Assembly: GCA_030734185.1 (NCBI GenBank) | Contig: CP132292.1 | Span: 2,833,203 to 2,897,202 of the forward strand | Direction of reading: 5' to 3' | Source: Salinirarus marinus | GTDB lineage: Archaea; Halobacteriota; Halobacteria; Halobacteriales; Haloferacaceae | Length of the DNA: 64,000 nt | In this document: in pieces, positions 18,198 through 27,556 of the stretch | Numbering within the stretch: position 1 is the stretch's first letter | How the letters are laid out: every line of letters starts with the position of its first letter | Notes under the pieces: generated by a model | Databases searched by the model: none | What the model was told of the DNA's origin: nothing | Seen by the model: only the letters and a program-made list of their open reading frames with translations | Translations under genes and position numbers: made by a program

Positions 18198-19266
18198 TTA
18201 CAGCTCCGTGCGTAGATGGGGCGCGTCGATTCCGTGTCCCGGGCCCTCGGGTTCGATGTCCGGGGTCAGTTGCAGGTCGACGACGTCGTCACCGAGCAAC
18301 AGGTTCCCGTCGAGGTCGACATACGAGAACGCCCCGATGCCCGAGACCAGATGGGCGGCCGTGTGGAGGCCGATCGAACTCTCCAGCATACAGCCGACCA
18401 TGAGGTCGAGATTCGCCGCCAGCGCGATCGACGCGATAGATTGCGCCCCGAGAACGCCCGATTTCCCGAGTTTGACGTTGAGGACGTCCGCGGCTTCGTT
18501 CCGGACGATCCGCATCGCGTCGGTCGGCGTGAACACGCTCTCGTCGGCGGCGACGGGGATTCGAATCTGCCGTCGGACCTGCGCCATGCCGTCGACGTCG
18601 GTTCGGTGGACGGGCTGTTCGAGCAGCGCGAGATCGACGCCCCGTTCACGCATCGCGTCGGCGAACCGCACGGCTTCTTTCGGCCGCCAGCCCTGATTCG
18701 CGTCGACTTTGAGTTCGGCGTCGGGCGCGGCGTCCCGGACGGCGACTACGCGGTCGACGTCGTCCGCGACCGTTCCGCCGGTTTTGATCTTCAGTTCGGT
18801 GAACCCCGCGTCGACGAACGTTTCCGCTCGCTCCGCCGCCGTCTCCGGTCCCGCCATGTCGATGGTCACGTCGGTGGTGACCGTCGACGGGTCGCCGCCG
18901 AACAGCATCGAGAGGGGAACGTCGTGTTCCCGCCCGACGGCGTCGAGCAGCGCCGTTTCGATGGCGGTCGTCGCCGACACCGCCCCGCGGTATCGGTCCC
19001 GCACCGCCTCCACGAGCCGTCGATACTCCCCGAGCGGTTCGCCTCTCAGCAGGTCCGCCGCCTCACGGACGACTTCCATCGACGCGTTCCGACTGTCGCC
19101 GGTGATCGGGGGATCGGCGCTCCTCTCCGAGCCCCGTCGTTCCGGTGTCCGTGTGGACGACGACCGCGAAATTGTCCGCGCTCGACTGCGCTTCGAGCGA
19201 GATCGTGAACGATTCGCGCATCGCCAACTCCAGCGGCCGGACCGTGACGTCAGAGATCACTGCCAT
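18198..19266 (-). CDS. Dipeptide epimerase (L-Ala-D/L-Glu epimerase type, enolase superfamily; frameshifted)
   Basis: The protein has the enolase-superfamily barrel with the paired lysine motif ELKIKTGG, metal ligands in ELKVDANQGW, LLEQPVH and PVAADESVF, and the second catalytic lysine in NVKLGKSG. This arrangement is that of the muconate-lactonising subgroup and fits AE epimerases, which racemise one residue of dipeptides. The N-terminal capping domain starts at MAVISDVTVRPLEL. Near 19110-19130 the frame is off by two missing bases (or one extra). Restoring a G and a C gives GLGEGAPIPPITGDS, the usual loop. The repaired length is 356 residues. It is the first gene of the leftward series through the serine hydrolase to dppCDF. 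Confidence 0.85.
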
Positions 19267-19504
19267 ACGGCCCGAGTCGGACACCACGGTTATAACGATG
19301 CGGTGGGGCTCCTGCCGACCCGCGGATCGACCGCCTGCGGTCGGATGAGTGCCGCCGTGTCGGTCGCTCTCCGCGCCGCGTCGGCGCGTGGCCGAATCCG
19401 CCGCTGACCCGCCCGCGGTGACGGTTCTCGCGGTCGTCCGTCTCCCATCTCCGGAGGGCGTTGGCCGCCCGATCATTTCACCTGTGATTAGTTACATACC
19501 CTGC

Positions 19505-19533
19505 AGTATCGGGACGCTCGCGATACTATTAAG
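19505..19533 (+). promoter_or_regulatory. Operator-like inverted repeat and TATA box of dppA
   Basis: AGTATCG (19505-19511) and CGATACT (19521-19527) form perfect 7-bp arms around a 9-bp spacer. The right arm runs into the TATA-like ACTATTAAG (19525-19533), 25-33 bp upstream of the dppA start. A factor bound here would block TBP. The site lies in the 290-bp divergent promoter region of the two peptide-utilisation transcripts. Confidence 0.5.
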
Positions 19534-19557
19534 ACGTCCCCTCGTCCTGATTTAGCT

Positions 19558-21237
19558 ATGCCTGACGACACCGAGGTAGGCAGTGAACGCCGCCGAAGGT
19601 TTCTCAAATATTTGACGGCTACGGCCGGCGCGGGTTCGCTGGCGGGCTGTTTCGGGGGCGAGGAAGCCGGGACGCCGACGAGCGGCGGGGCGACTGACCA
19701 GGGTGGCCAGACCGACAGCGGCCAGGACGGATCCTCTGAGAGCGGTGGGGCGAGTTTCACGTACGCGCTCGGTTCGCAACCGGTGAACCTCTCGTGGTGG
19801 AAGGCGTACGACGACATCACGAACCCCATCACCGTTCACCTGTACGACACCCTCCTCGAGTTCAACCGGCCGGATATGGAACTGACTCCGGCGCTGGCGA
19901 AAGACTGGACCATCGACGACCCGACACATTACGTGTACAATCTGCGGGAAGGCGTGACCCTCCACAACGGCGACGAGATGACCGTCGACGACGTCGTCGC
20001 GAGCGCGAACCTGACGACGTCGTCGGAAGCCTCCTCGCCGCTCGCGTGGATGCTCAGCAGCGTCGACAGCTACAACAAAGTCGACGACTACACGCTCGAA
20101 ATCGTGCTGAGCGAACCCGACGCCACGTTCCAGTACGTGCCGGCGACGCAGGCGATGGGCATCGCGCCGAAAGCAGCGATCGACGAGAAGGGGACGGACC
20201 TCGGTCAGGAACCCGTCGGCTCGGGGCCGTTCAAATTCGAGAACTGGCAGAGCGGAAGCCAGGTGACGCTGAGTCGCTTCGAGGAGTACTGGGACGACGA
20301 CCTGCCGAACCTCGACGAGGTGACGTTCCAGATCGTCCCGGGCGGGACCGGTCGCCTGACGGGGCTGCGACAGGGCGATTTCCACGGCTCCCACTCGCTC
20401 TCGACGGACCAGTATTCGGTCGTCGAGCAGATGCAGAACGTCGACCTCCACCGGACGACGTCGTTCCAGACGACGTTTCAGGTCATGAATCTGGAGATGG
20501 AGCCGTTCGACAACCCCACGGTCCGCCGGGCCATCAACTTCGCGACCGACACCAAGGCGATCACCGAGAGCGTCGTCGGGAAGTACGGGACGCCGGCCAT
20601 CAGCATGCTCCCCGAGAACATGTTCGGCCACGTGACCCCGGACGACCTCGAGTACGGCGGCTACCAATACGATCCGGACAGGGCGCGCTCGATGCTCGAC
20701 GAGGCCGGCCTGACGGGCGACCCTCGCTTCGAGTTCACGCTGATGACGACGAACGCGACGTTCCTTCGGAAACCGTCGATCATCATGCAAGAGCAACTCG
20801 GCGAAGTCGGCATCAAGGTGAACATCAATCAGGTCGAGCAGTCGAAGATGCTGAGCGTCTCCCGGGCCCCCCTCGACGAGCATCCGGGTATGATCACGTC
20901 GTGGTGGGCGTCCGACTTCCCGGACCCGGGCGGCATCCTGAACCCCGTGTTCCACTCGGACTTCATCGTCCCCGACGGGAACAACTGGTTCGGCTACAGC
21001 AACCCCGACGTCGACGAACTGCTGAACACGTTGCGGACGAGCGTCGACCAGGCGGAACGGGAACAGGCTGCCAAGGAGGCGAACAAGCTCATCGTGGACG
21101 ACGCGCCCGCCGTGTTCATGGTGCACCCCGACACGACCCGCGCCCTGAACCAGAACGTCCAGAACTTCGAAGGCGCGATGCCCTCGTTCGTCACCCACTT
21201 CAACACGTTCCTCCGCGACGTCGCACTCGAACAGTAG
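19558..21237 (+). CDS. dppA: Oligopeptide ABC transporter substrate-binding lipoprotein
   Basis: The 559-residue protein belongs to the SBP_bac_5 family. It starts with a twin-arginine signal (ERRRRFLKYLTATAGAGS) and a lipobox LAGC, so it is Tat-exported folded and lipid-anchored outside the membrane. A Gly/Ser/Asp-rich linker follows, then the binding protein with typical blocks (PALAKDWTID, YVYNLREGVTLHNGD, VGSGPFKFENW, NPTVRRAINFATD, DVDELLNTLRTS). It opens the rightward dppA-dppB operon with dppB 4 bp downstream. Confidence 0.95.
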   Translation: MPDDTEVGSERRRRFLKYLTATAGAGSLAGCFGGEEAGTPTSGGATDQGGQTDSGQDGSSESGGASFTYALGSQPVNLSWWKAYDDITNPITVHLYDTLLEFNRPDMELTPALAKDWTIDDPTHYVYNLREGVTLHNGDEMTVDDVVASANLTTSSEASSPLAWMLSSVDSYNKVDDYTLEIVLSEPDATFQYVPATQAMGIAPKAAIDEKGTDLGQEPVGSGPFKFENWQSGSQVTLSRFEEYWDDDLPNLDEVTFQIVPGGTGRLTGLRQGDFHGSHSLSTDQYSVVEQMQNVDLHRTTSFQTTFQVMNLEMEPFDNPTVRRAINFATDTKAITESVVGKYGTPAISMLPENMFGHVTPDDLEYGGYQYDPDRARSMLDEAGLTGDPRFEFTLMTTNATFLRKPSIIMQEQLGEVGIKVNINQVEQSKMLSVSRAPLDEHPGMITSWWASDFPDPGGILNPVFHSDFIVPDGNNWFGYSNPDVDELLNTLRTSVDQAEREQAAKEANKLIVDDAPAVFMVHPDTTRALNQNVQNFEGAMPSFVTHFNTFLRDVALEQ

Positions 21238-21241
21238 CGCA

Positions 21242-22203
21242 ATGGTCTCGATCCAATCGCTTCGCTATCTGGGCAAACGCCTGATATTCGGCGTGTTCAC
21301 CGTCTGGGCCGTCACCGCCCTGGTGTTTCTCCTCATGCATCTCGCTCCGGGATCGATCGTCGATACGGTTCTCGGCGGCGGCGTCATCACCGACGAGATG
21401 CGCCAGCGCATCATCGAGCAGTACCACCTCGACGAGCCGGTTTACGTCCAGTATCTTCTCTGGGCCGGCGACCTTCTCCGGGGAACCTCGGCCAGCCGTA
21501 CGCGACCGGACAGCCAATCGCGAAGTTGCTCGCGGACCGATGGGTGATCACGGCACAGATCACGTCGGTGAGTCTGGTGTTCGCGACGCTGCTGTCGATA
21601 CCGACCGGTATCCTCGCCGGCTACAAACACGGCACCCTGTTGGACCGCGTCCTCACCGTCATCGCGATCCTCGGCGTGAGCGTCCCGGTGTTCGTCAGCG
21701 GCGTGCTGGCGCTTCTGGTGTTCTCGTATCACCTCCGACTCGTCCCGCCGTCCGGTGCCGGCGTGGGCGTCGTCGATCGGTTACAGCGACTCGTGCTCCC
21801 GTGTCTGCTGTTGGGTGGGACGATCGGAGCCCTGATGTTCCGGATGATGCGGGCGGGGATGCGCGACGTCCTCGAGAAAGATTACATCGAGACGTCCAGA
21901 GCGATGGGAATCTCGACCCGGAAGACGGTCGTCAAACACGCCGCCAAGAACGCGCTGGCCCCCGTCCTCACCGTTTCGGCGCTGTGGATCGGATTTCTCA
22001 TCATCTACGGGATGGTCGTCGAGTACATCTTCGGGATGTCGGGATTCGGACGACTCATCATCAACGCCGTTCAGCAGCGGGACTACCCCATCGTCCTCGT
22101 CGGCACGATCGTCACCGCCGTCGTCTTCATCCTCGCGAACATCGTGGTCGACTTCCTCTACACGTGGGTCGACCCCCGGGTCGTCGTCGGTGACAGCGAG
22201 TGA
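21242..22203 (+). CDS. dppB: Oligopeptide ABC transporter permease, DppB type (one frameshift)
   Basis: The N-terminus (YLGKRLIFGVFTVWAVTALVF, then YHLDEPVYVQYLLWAGDLLRG) and the six-helix core with the EAA loop (YIETSRAMGISTRKTVVKHAAKNAL) identify DppB. The frame breaks at the GGGG run 21480-21483. Adding one G gives LLRGNLGQPYATGQPIAKLL, the expected periplasmic-loop sequence, and a normal 320-residue protein. It is co-transcribed with dppA and should pair with DppC encoded leftward at 16599. Confidence 0.88.
21480..21483. other. Apparent 1-nt deletion in dppB
   Basis: This G run needs one more G to keep the permease in frame. The sequence on both sides is well conserved. Confidence 0.75.
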
Positions 22204-22370
22204 GGCGCGCTCCGACTCGGGGCGCGGACCCACGCGCTTCGGGGACGGCGTCCTCGCGGCGTGACGGAAGCGAGCGGCGTAGCTCACAGCGGTAGCGCGA
22301 AACCGCGCACTCTACGACACCGCACACAGCGGACCTGACTTTTACTTGCCTGAGGACCGGGAGTAGATGC

Positions 22371-24875
22371 ATGGCACTACTTCGAACCGCTCGACAGCCA
22401 CGCGTCGACGACTTGCCGGGGGCGGCCGTCGTAGCGCTCGGTGTGCTCGTGTCCCTGATTCCGCTGTACGACACCTGGGACGACGTCTCGAACCTCTCGT
22501 GGGCGCTCGTCACGACGTTGCTCGAGAACGCCCCGCTTTTCTTTCTCGCGTTCGGCCTCGTCGGCGGCGGCGTCTGGCTCTCGCGGCGGGACTGGGACCC
22601 CAAATACGCCTGGACCGTCGCGAAGTGGAACGTCGGCGGCTTCGCCGCTGTCGTCCTCCTGTACGGTCTCGTCATCTCGCTCCAGCTCTGGTCGATGCAC
22701 GCGCTCAAGCCGTGGGTACTCGTCCTCGACGGCGTGTTGTTCGGTGCCGTCGCCACGTTCGGGGTCGGCCTCAACAGCGCGCTCCAGCAACGCGCCCGCG
22801 ACGACCTCGAACGGAGTCGGGAACGCTACCGGACCATCACCGACGACGTCCTCGACGAGACGGAGGTGGCGACGTTCATCTTCGACGACCGGTTCCAGGT
22901 CGTCTGGCTCAACGAGGCGGCCGCCGACTACTTCGATCTGGATCGCGAGGCGGCCGTGGGGAGCGACCAGCGCGAACTCGTCGAGGACCACATCGCCGAC
23001 CGCGTCGCGGAGCCGGCGCAGTTCCGCGAGCGAATCCTCGCCACCTACGACGACAACAGCGACACCGAGCGGTTCGAGTGCCGCGTCGTGGGGACCGACG
23101 GCGAGGAGCGCTGGCTCGAACACCGGAGCCAACCCGTCGGGTCGGGGCTCTACGAGGGCGGCCGCGTCGAACAGTACGCGGACGTCACCTCGCTGAAGCG
23201 CCGCGAGCAGGAACTCGACATGCGGGAGCGCAAACTCCGGGAACTGTACGACGTCGTCTCGGACACGGCGCTCACGTTCCGAGACCAGGTCGGCTGTCTC
23301 GTCGACATCGGCCGCGACCTGTTCGACGCCGAGTACGGCTCGTTCGCGCACATCGACCGGGAGTCCGACGAGTATCGCCTCGAAGTCGTCGAGAGCGAGC
23401 GGGGCGACATCGAAGCGGGCGACGTCGTCCCGTTCACTCAGACCCACTGCGAGCGGATGGTACGCGAGGACCGAACGCTCCAGTTCGAGACGCGCCCCTT
23501 CGACGTCGATGCCAAGGCGTACGGCACGGACGCCGGCTTCGAGATGTACGTCGGGACGCCCGTCTACGAGAACGACGCGCTCTACGGGGCGCTCTGCTTT
23601 CTCGACCGCGAGGAGGCCGACCCATTCGACGACTGGCAGCTCACGATGGTCGAGCTGATGGGGAACTGGATGGGGTACGAACTCAACCGGAAACACCTGC
23701 TCGAGGAGAGCCAGCAGCGGATTCGCGAACAGGAGTCCAAATTCGAGGAGTTCGTCGCCGCCGTCGACAACTACGCGATCTTCAGCCTCGACACGGAGGG
23801 GCTGGTCACGTCGTGGAATCGGGGGGCGAAACGGATCATCCAGTACACCGCCAGCGAGATCGTCGGCGAACACGTCTCGGTGTTCTATCCGGACGAGGCG
23901 GTCGCCGACGGCAAGCCGGCGGCGCTGTTGGACGAAGCCGCAGAGACCGGCGAGGCGCGCGACGAAGGCTGGCGGATCCGCGAGGACGGCACGCGCTTCT
24001 GGGCCGACGTCACGATCGCCGCCCGCTACGACGAGTCGGGCGACCACCTCGGCTACACGAAGATCGTCCGGGATCTGACCGACCAGCGGGAGTACGAACG
24101 CGCCATCGAACACGAACGCGAGCGCCTGGAGTTCGTGAACCGCATCGTCCGCCACAACATCCTCAACGGCCTGAACCTCGTCGACGCCCGGACGGACATA
24201 CTCGACGCCCAGTTCGTGGCGTCTCCGGACGCCCGACGCCACATCGAGACGATCCGGGACCGCGTCGCGGACATGTCGTCGTTCATCGACACGATCCGGA
24301 CGTTCATGGACGCCGCCGTCGGCGAGGCGACGCACGAACTTCAGCCGGTCGACCTCCGGGACGCGCTCGACGAGGCCGTCTCGCGCGTTCGGGAGTCGCA
24401 CCCGGACGCCGTCTTCGACTCGCACGACCTGCCCGACGAGGAGTGCGTCTACGCCGACGAACTCCTCGTCGAGGTGCTGGAGAACGTCCTCTCGAACGCC
24501 GTCGTCCACAACGACGAGGAGGTGCCCCGCGTCGAGGTGTGGGCGACCGAGACGACCCGGACCGTCCGCGTCGACGACGAGACGGGAGAGCCCGTTCGCC
24601 CGCCGAACGTTCGAGAGACCGAGACCGACGTCGAAGAGCGACCCGCCGTCGCCGTTCACGTCGCCGACAACGGGCCCGGTATCCCCGACGACGAGAAGGA
24701 AGCGGTCCTCCAGAAAGGCGTCGCCGAACTGTCCCGTCCCGGAAACGGATTCGGGCTCTACCTCGTGAAGGAGATGCTGCAGATGTACGGGGGGACGGTC
24801 GACGTTCGGGACAACGAGGGCGCGGGGACGACGTTCGAGTTGATCTTCCTGCGGGCGGAGTCGGCGGGCGACTGA
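22371..24875 (+). CDS. Membrane sensor histidine kinase with PAS-GAF-PAS input
   Basis: The 834-residue protein has about four N-terminal membrane helices (residues 15-135). These are followed by a PAS domain (about 150-265), a GAF domain (about 290-440, with GTPVYENDALYGALCFLDRE), a second PAS (about 455-570), the phospho-acceptor box NRIVRHNILNGLN near residue 595, and a HATPase domain with DNGPGIPD and GNGFGLYLVKEML. This is the usual haloarchaeal hybrid sensor layout without a receiver. The ligand is unknown, and there is no adjacent response regulator. A TATA-like CTTTTACTT lies 24-32 bp upstream. Confidence 0.92.
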   Translation: MALLRTARQPRVDDLPGAAVVALGVLVSLIPLYDTWDDVSNLSWALVTTLLENAPLFFLAFGLVGGGVWLSRRDWDPKYAWTVAKWNVGGFAAVVLLYGLVISLQLWSMHALKPWVLVLDGVLFGAVATFGVGLNSALQQRARDDLERSRERYRTITDDVLDETEVATFIFDDRFQVVWLNEAAADYFDLDREAAVGSDQRELVEDHIADRVAEPAQFRERILATYDDNSDTERFECRVVGTDGEERWLEHRSQPVGSGLYEGGRVEQYADVTSLKRREQELDMRERKLRELYDVVSDTALTFRDQVGCLVDIGRDLFDAEYGSFAHIDRESDEYRLEVVESERGDIEAGDVVPFTQTHCERMVREDRTLQFETRPFDVDAKAYGTDAGFEMYVGTPVYENDALYGALCFLDREEADPFDDWQLTMVELMGNWMGYELNRKHLLEESQQRIREQESKFEEFVAAVDNYAIFSLDTEGLVTSWNRGAKRIIQYTASEIVGEHVSVFYPDEAVADGKPAALLDEAAETGEARDEGWRIREDGTRFWADVTIAARYDESGDHLGYTKIVRDLTDQREYERAIEHERERLEFVNRIVRHNILNGLNLVDARTDILDAQFVASPDARRHIETIRDRVADMSSFIDTIRTFMDAAVGEATHELQPVDLRDALDEAVSRVRESHPDAVFDSHDLPDEECVYADELLVEVLENVLSNAVVHNDEEVPRVEVWATETTRTVRVDDETGEPVRPPNVRETETDVEERPAVAVHVADNGPGIPDDEKEAVLQKGVAELSRPGNGFGLYLVKEMLQMYGGTVDVRDNEGAGTTFELIFLRAESAGD

Positions 24876-24961
24876 GACGGGCCGCTCACGGGGCGGCGGA
24901 CTCGACGGGCCGCCTCGCCATGTCCGAACGTTCTTTCTCCTCGCCGTCCGAGGTACGGACG

Positions 24962-25159
24962 ATGACCGACGACGACCCCGAGGTGCCCATCGTTTGCGAA
25001 GCCTGTGGGACGACGACGAGAATTCCCCTCGCCGACGTGGCCGAGATGCTCGACCGACACAACGAACAGCGACACGACGGCGCGGACGTCGCGCAGGTCG
25101 ACCCCGAACTCGCCGACCAGTTGGCCGACATGGTCGCCGAAGATTTGGGGTTGCTGTGA
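24962..25159 (+). CDS. Small zinc-binding protein
   Basis: The 65-residue, very acidic protein has one CEACG knuckle near the start (VPIVCEACGTTTRIPL) and a possible His pair (DRHNEQRH), forming a CxxC...HxxxxxH C2H2-like site. The rest is an acidic helix (DPELADQLADMVAEDLG). It is a haloarchaeal small protein of unknown function, about 86 bp downstream of the kinase gene. Coding character is supported by acidic bias and third-position GC. Confidence 0.6.
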   Translation: MTDDDPEVPIVCEACGTTTRIPLADVAEMLDRHNEQRHDGADVAQVDPELADQLADMVAEDLGLL

Positions 25160-25193
25160 GGGCCGTCGCGCCCCGCGGCCGTCCGGCCTCGCG

Positions 25194-26039
25194 TCACTCC
25201 GTCCGTCGACTTTCGGGGCCGTCGCTTCCGGGTTCGCCGGACGTTTCGTCCGAATCGCCGGACGCGTCGCCCTCGGATTCGCCGGATGCCTCGTTTGAAT
25301 CACCAGTCGATTCGTCCGAATCGCCGGACGTCTCTCCGGCCGAGTCGGTAGACGCGCCGCCTCCCGTGCCGTCGTGGGCCCGAATCTCGTCGCGCACCAC
25401 GTCGGCGAACTCGGCGGGGTCGTACACCTCGTCGACGGAGACGGTCAGGTCGCCGCTGGCTCCGGAGCGAACCGCGACGTTGCCGAGGCCAAACAGGGAG
25501 TCCCACGCGCTCCGCCGTTCCTCGACGGCTCGTACCTTCTCGTGGGGCACCTCGTTGCGGATCAGCGAGATGAAGCGGTACTCCTCGATGACGCGCTGAT
25601 TGGTCACGAAGTACGTCGTCAGGGTGTTTCGCCAGTAGCGATGGACGCCGCGCGAGAACAGGTACAGCCCCAGCGCGAGCACCGCCGTCGGGTAGACCAG
25701 CGGCGTCTGCGTGAAATACAGCAGGTAGCCGCCGACCCCGAGAAACGGCACGGAGACGAACGCCTCCGCGAGGGCGTTCCGCTGGGCGGGGTCGCGCTCG
25801 TCGACGACGGCCTCGTTTTCCCGCATCCGCGGGGCCTCGGGGGCCGCGACGAAGTGGACGTACAGCCCGACCCCGAAGACGAAGAGGCCGAAGACGATCA
25901 GCAGCATTCCGACGATCGGCGGCGTCTCCGGTCGCGGTCCGACCACCGGATACCCCCCGGCCAGATACGCGCCGACGACCACCAGCGGCAGCGCAAAGAG
26001 CGTGCTCCAGACGGCCGGGAGTCCTCGCGCCACTGTCAC
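25194..26039 (-). CDS. Membrane protein with bacterial PH (YdbS-like) domain and acidic Ser/Asp tail
   Basis: The 281-residue protein has four hydrophobic helices (residues about 8-28, 40-65, 90-110, 113-130). The PH-like domain follows (YFVTNQRVIEEYRFISLIRNEVPHEKVRAVE). It ends in a roughly 55-residue low-complexity tail made of repeated SGDSDE-like units (GETSGDSDEST, GDASGDSDETSGE). Bacterial PH-domain membrane proteins of this type have no defined role. Its start overlaps the stop of the upstream CARDB protein gene by 4 bp, so both are one transcript. Confidence 0.75.
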   Translation of the reverse strand: MTVARGLPAVWSTLFALPLVVVGAYLAGGYPVVGPRPETPPIVGMLLIVFGLFVFGVGLYVHFVAAPEAPRMRENEAVVDERDPAQRNALAEAFVSVPFLGVGGYLLYFTQTPLVYPTAVLALGLYLFSRGVHRYWRNTLTTYFVTNQRVIEEYRFISLIRNEVPHEKVRAVEERRSAWDSLFGLGNVAVRSGASGDLTVSVDEVYDPAEFADVVRDEIRAHDGTGGGASTDSAGETSGDSDESTGDSNEASGESEGDASGDSDETSGEPGSDGPESRRTE

Positions 26040-27400
26040 TCACCCCTGAAGAGTTCGACGAGGATGGCCAGAATCGAGGTGATCGTTCCGATGATCGTCA
26101 GCGTCGTCTGATCCAGCGGCGTGTCCCCACACCGGGTGAAGAACCCGCGCTGACAGGTCGGCGCGGGCGTCGCGGTCGGCGTGAGTGTCGGCGTGGGCGT
26201 CGCGGTCGGCGTGAACGCCGGCGTGGGCGTCGGCGTCGCGGTCGGCGTCTCGACCCCGTCCTCGACGGTCACGGGCCGGCTGACGATCGATTCGTTGGCG
26301 ACCCAGACGCTCTGGTCGGTTCGGTGCGCCGACAGCGGGAAGGCCGCGCGCTCGACCTGTTCGTAACTGATCCGGAAGACGACCGTCTCGCGCTCGCCGG
26401 GAGGGACCGACGCGCGCTCCGTGGCGACGACGGCCCCGTCGAGCCGGTACGTCAGTCGGCCGTCGAACGCGACCGTGTCGACGTTCCGGACGGTGACGTT
26501 GGCGACGTACGTCTCCCCGCGGCGCACGTCGTCGGGGCCGTTGAACGCTTCCGTGACCAGCGCCGAGGCGTCCCCGGTCGGCTCCCCGACGAAACGGACG
26601 GCGTCGCCGTCGCGGCGGCCGCCGTCGGCGACGACGGCGTGGTCGTACGTCGTCCCCTCCCGGAGGGTCGCGCCGGCGGCTTCGAGGGCGGAAACCGTAA
26701 CCGCGAACGCGACCCGCTCTTCCTCGTCGTCCGCGACGGTCACCGTCTTGGTGGTCACGTTCGCCCCGTCGAAGCGGTACGTGACGCGGCGCGTGATCGT
26801 CGTGTTCGCGGGGTTCGACAGCGTCGCGAGCACGACGAACGACCGGTTGCGCGTGATCTCGGCGGGTGCGCCGAACCCGCTCACCGCGAGATCGACGTCG
26901 GGCGTCACGCGCAGATAGCGGGCGACGCCCGTCCCGCTCTCGTTGCGAACGCCGTGGACGTACGTGCCGACGGCCACCGACTCGTTCGTCGACCGCAGCG
27001 ACGCGAATCGGACGTCGAACGCCGTGGTCCGCGTCTCGCCGGCGTCGACGGTGACGTTCCGAACGGCGACCGCCGTTCCGTCGAACACGTACTCGATCGA
27101 CTCCGTTCCCGTGACGTTGCCCCGGTTCGTCACCGTCGCCGTGACGCTGACGTTCTCGCCGCGCCGCACCCGCTCGGGTGCGGTGACGTCGCTGACGACG
27201 ATCGGCGCGTCCGTCGTTCCGTTCGCCGACGGCTGTGTCGTTCCGTTCGCCGACGGCTGTGTCGTTCCGTTCTCCACCGGCTGTACCGTCGTCGCCGACG
27301 GCTGACCGGATGCGGAGACGGGGGCTCCCGAGACGAGGACGAGCGTGACTGCGACGCCGAGGATCACGAGGGAAGGGAACCGTTCAGGGTCTGCGGGCAC
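26036..27400 (-). CDS. CARDB-type cell-surface protein with C-terminal anchor
   Basis: The 454-residue protein has a signal peptide (LVILGVAVTLVLVSGAPVSA), three tandem NGTTQPSA-like repeats, and three CARDB/Ig-like beta domains, each with the pattern VRRGENVSVTATVTNRGN. A Thr/Pro-rich stalk (TPTATPTPTP) leads to a short hydrophobic C-terminal helix (TLTIIGTITSILAILVELF). It is an outward-facing glycoprotein-like stalk protein. It starts at a GTG with a TATA-like TTTTATAA about 25 bp upstream (plus-strand 27424-27431). Confidence 0.75.
   Translation of the reverse strand: MPADPERFPSLVILGVAVTLVLVSGAPVSASGQPSATTVQPVENGTTQPSANGTTQPSANGTTDAPIVVSDVTAPERVRRGENVSVTATVTNRGNVTGTESIEYVFDGTAVAVRNVTVDAGETRTTAFDVRFASLRSTNESVAVGTYVHGVRNESGTGVARYLRVTPDVDLAVSGFGAPAEITRNRSFVVLATLSNPANTTITRRVTYRFDGANVTTKTVTVADDEEERVAFAVTVSALEAAGATLREGTTYDHAVVADGGRRDGDAVRFVGEPTGDASALVTEAFNGPDDVRRGETYVANVTVRNVDTVAFDGRLTYRLDGAVVATERASVPPGERETVVFRISYEQVERAAFPLSAHRTDQSVWVANESIVSRPVTVEDGVETPTATPTPTPAFTPTATPTPTLTPTATPAPTCQRGFFTRCGDTPLDQTTLTIIGTITSILAILVELFRGE
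26163..26257. repeat. Degenerate GTCGGCGTGGGCGTC-type repeat coding the Pro/Thr stalk
   Basis: A run of related 12- to 18-bp units based on GGCGTG/GGCGTC encodes the Thr-Pro stalk of the surface protein. Such runs change length by slippage. Confidence 0.6.
27217..27288. repeat. 24-bp tandem repeat, three units
   Basis: Two identical 24-bp units starting GTTCCGTTCGCCGACG (27217-27240 and 27241-27264) and a third with five changes (27265-27288) encode NGTTQPSA, NGTTQPSA and NGTTQPVE-like octapeptides. Each unit carries an N-glycosylation sequon at the mature N-terminus of the surface protein. Confidence 0.75.
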
Positions 27401-27496
27401 GCGTCCAGTTTCCAGCCGACTCGTTATAAAACTCCGAGTGAGCGGGGTGGTCGCATCGGTGGCGAGGTGGCGCGTCGGACCGAGCCGTCATCGCCC

Positions 27497-27534
27497 GATT
27501 ATCCATCTAGATAATCACGGACGAATTTTAAATA
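27497..27534 (+). promoter_or_regulatory. Inverted repeat plus TATA box upstream of the pilus operon
   Basis: GATTATC (27497-27503) and GATAATC (27510-27516) are perfect 7-bp inverted arms with a 6-bp spacer. They sit directly in front of the TATA box TTTTAAATA (27526-27534), 23-31 bp from the pilB start. The position over the BRE/TBP-binding region suggests an operator or activator site, shared with the divergent surface-protein promoter. Confidence 0.5.
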
Positions 27535-27556
27535 CGAGCGCGCGGGATCGCGTGCC

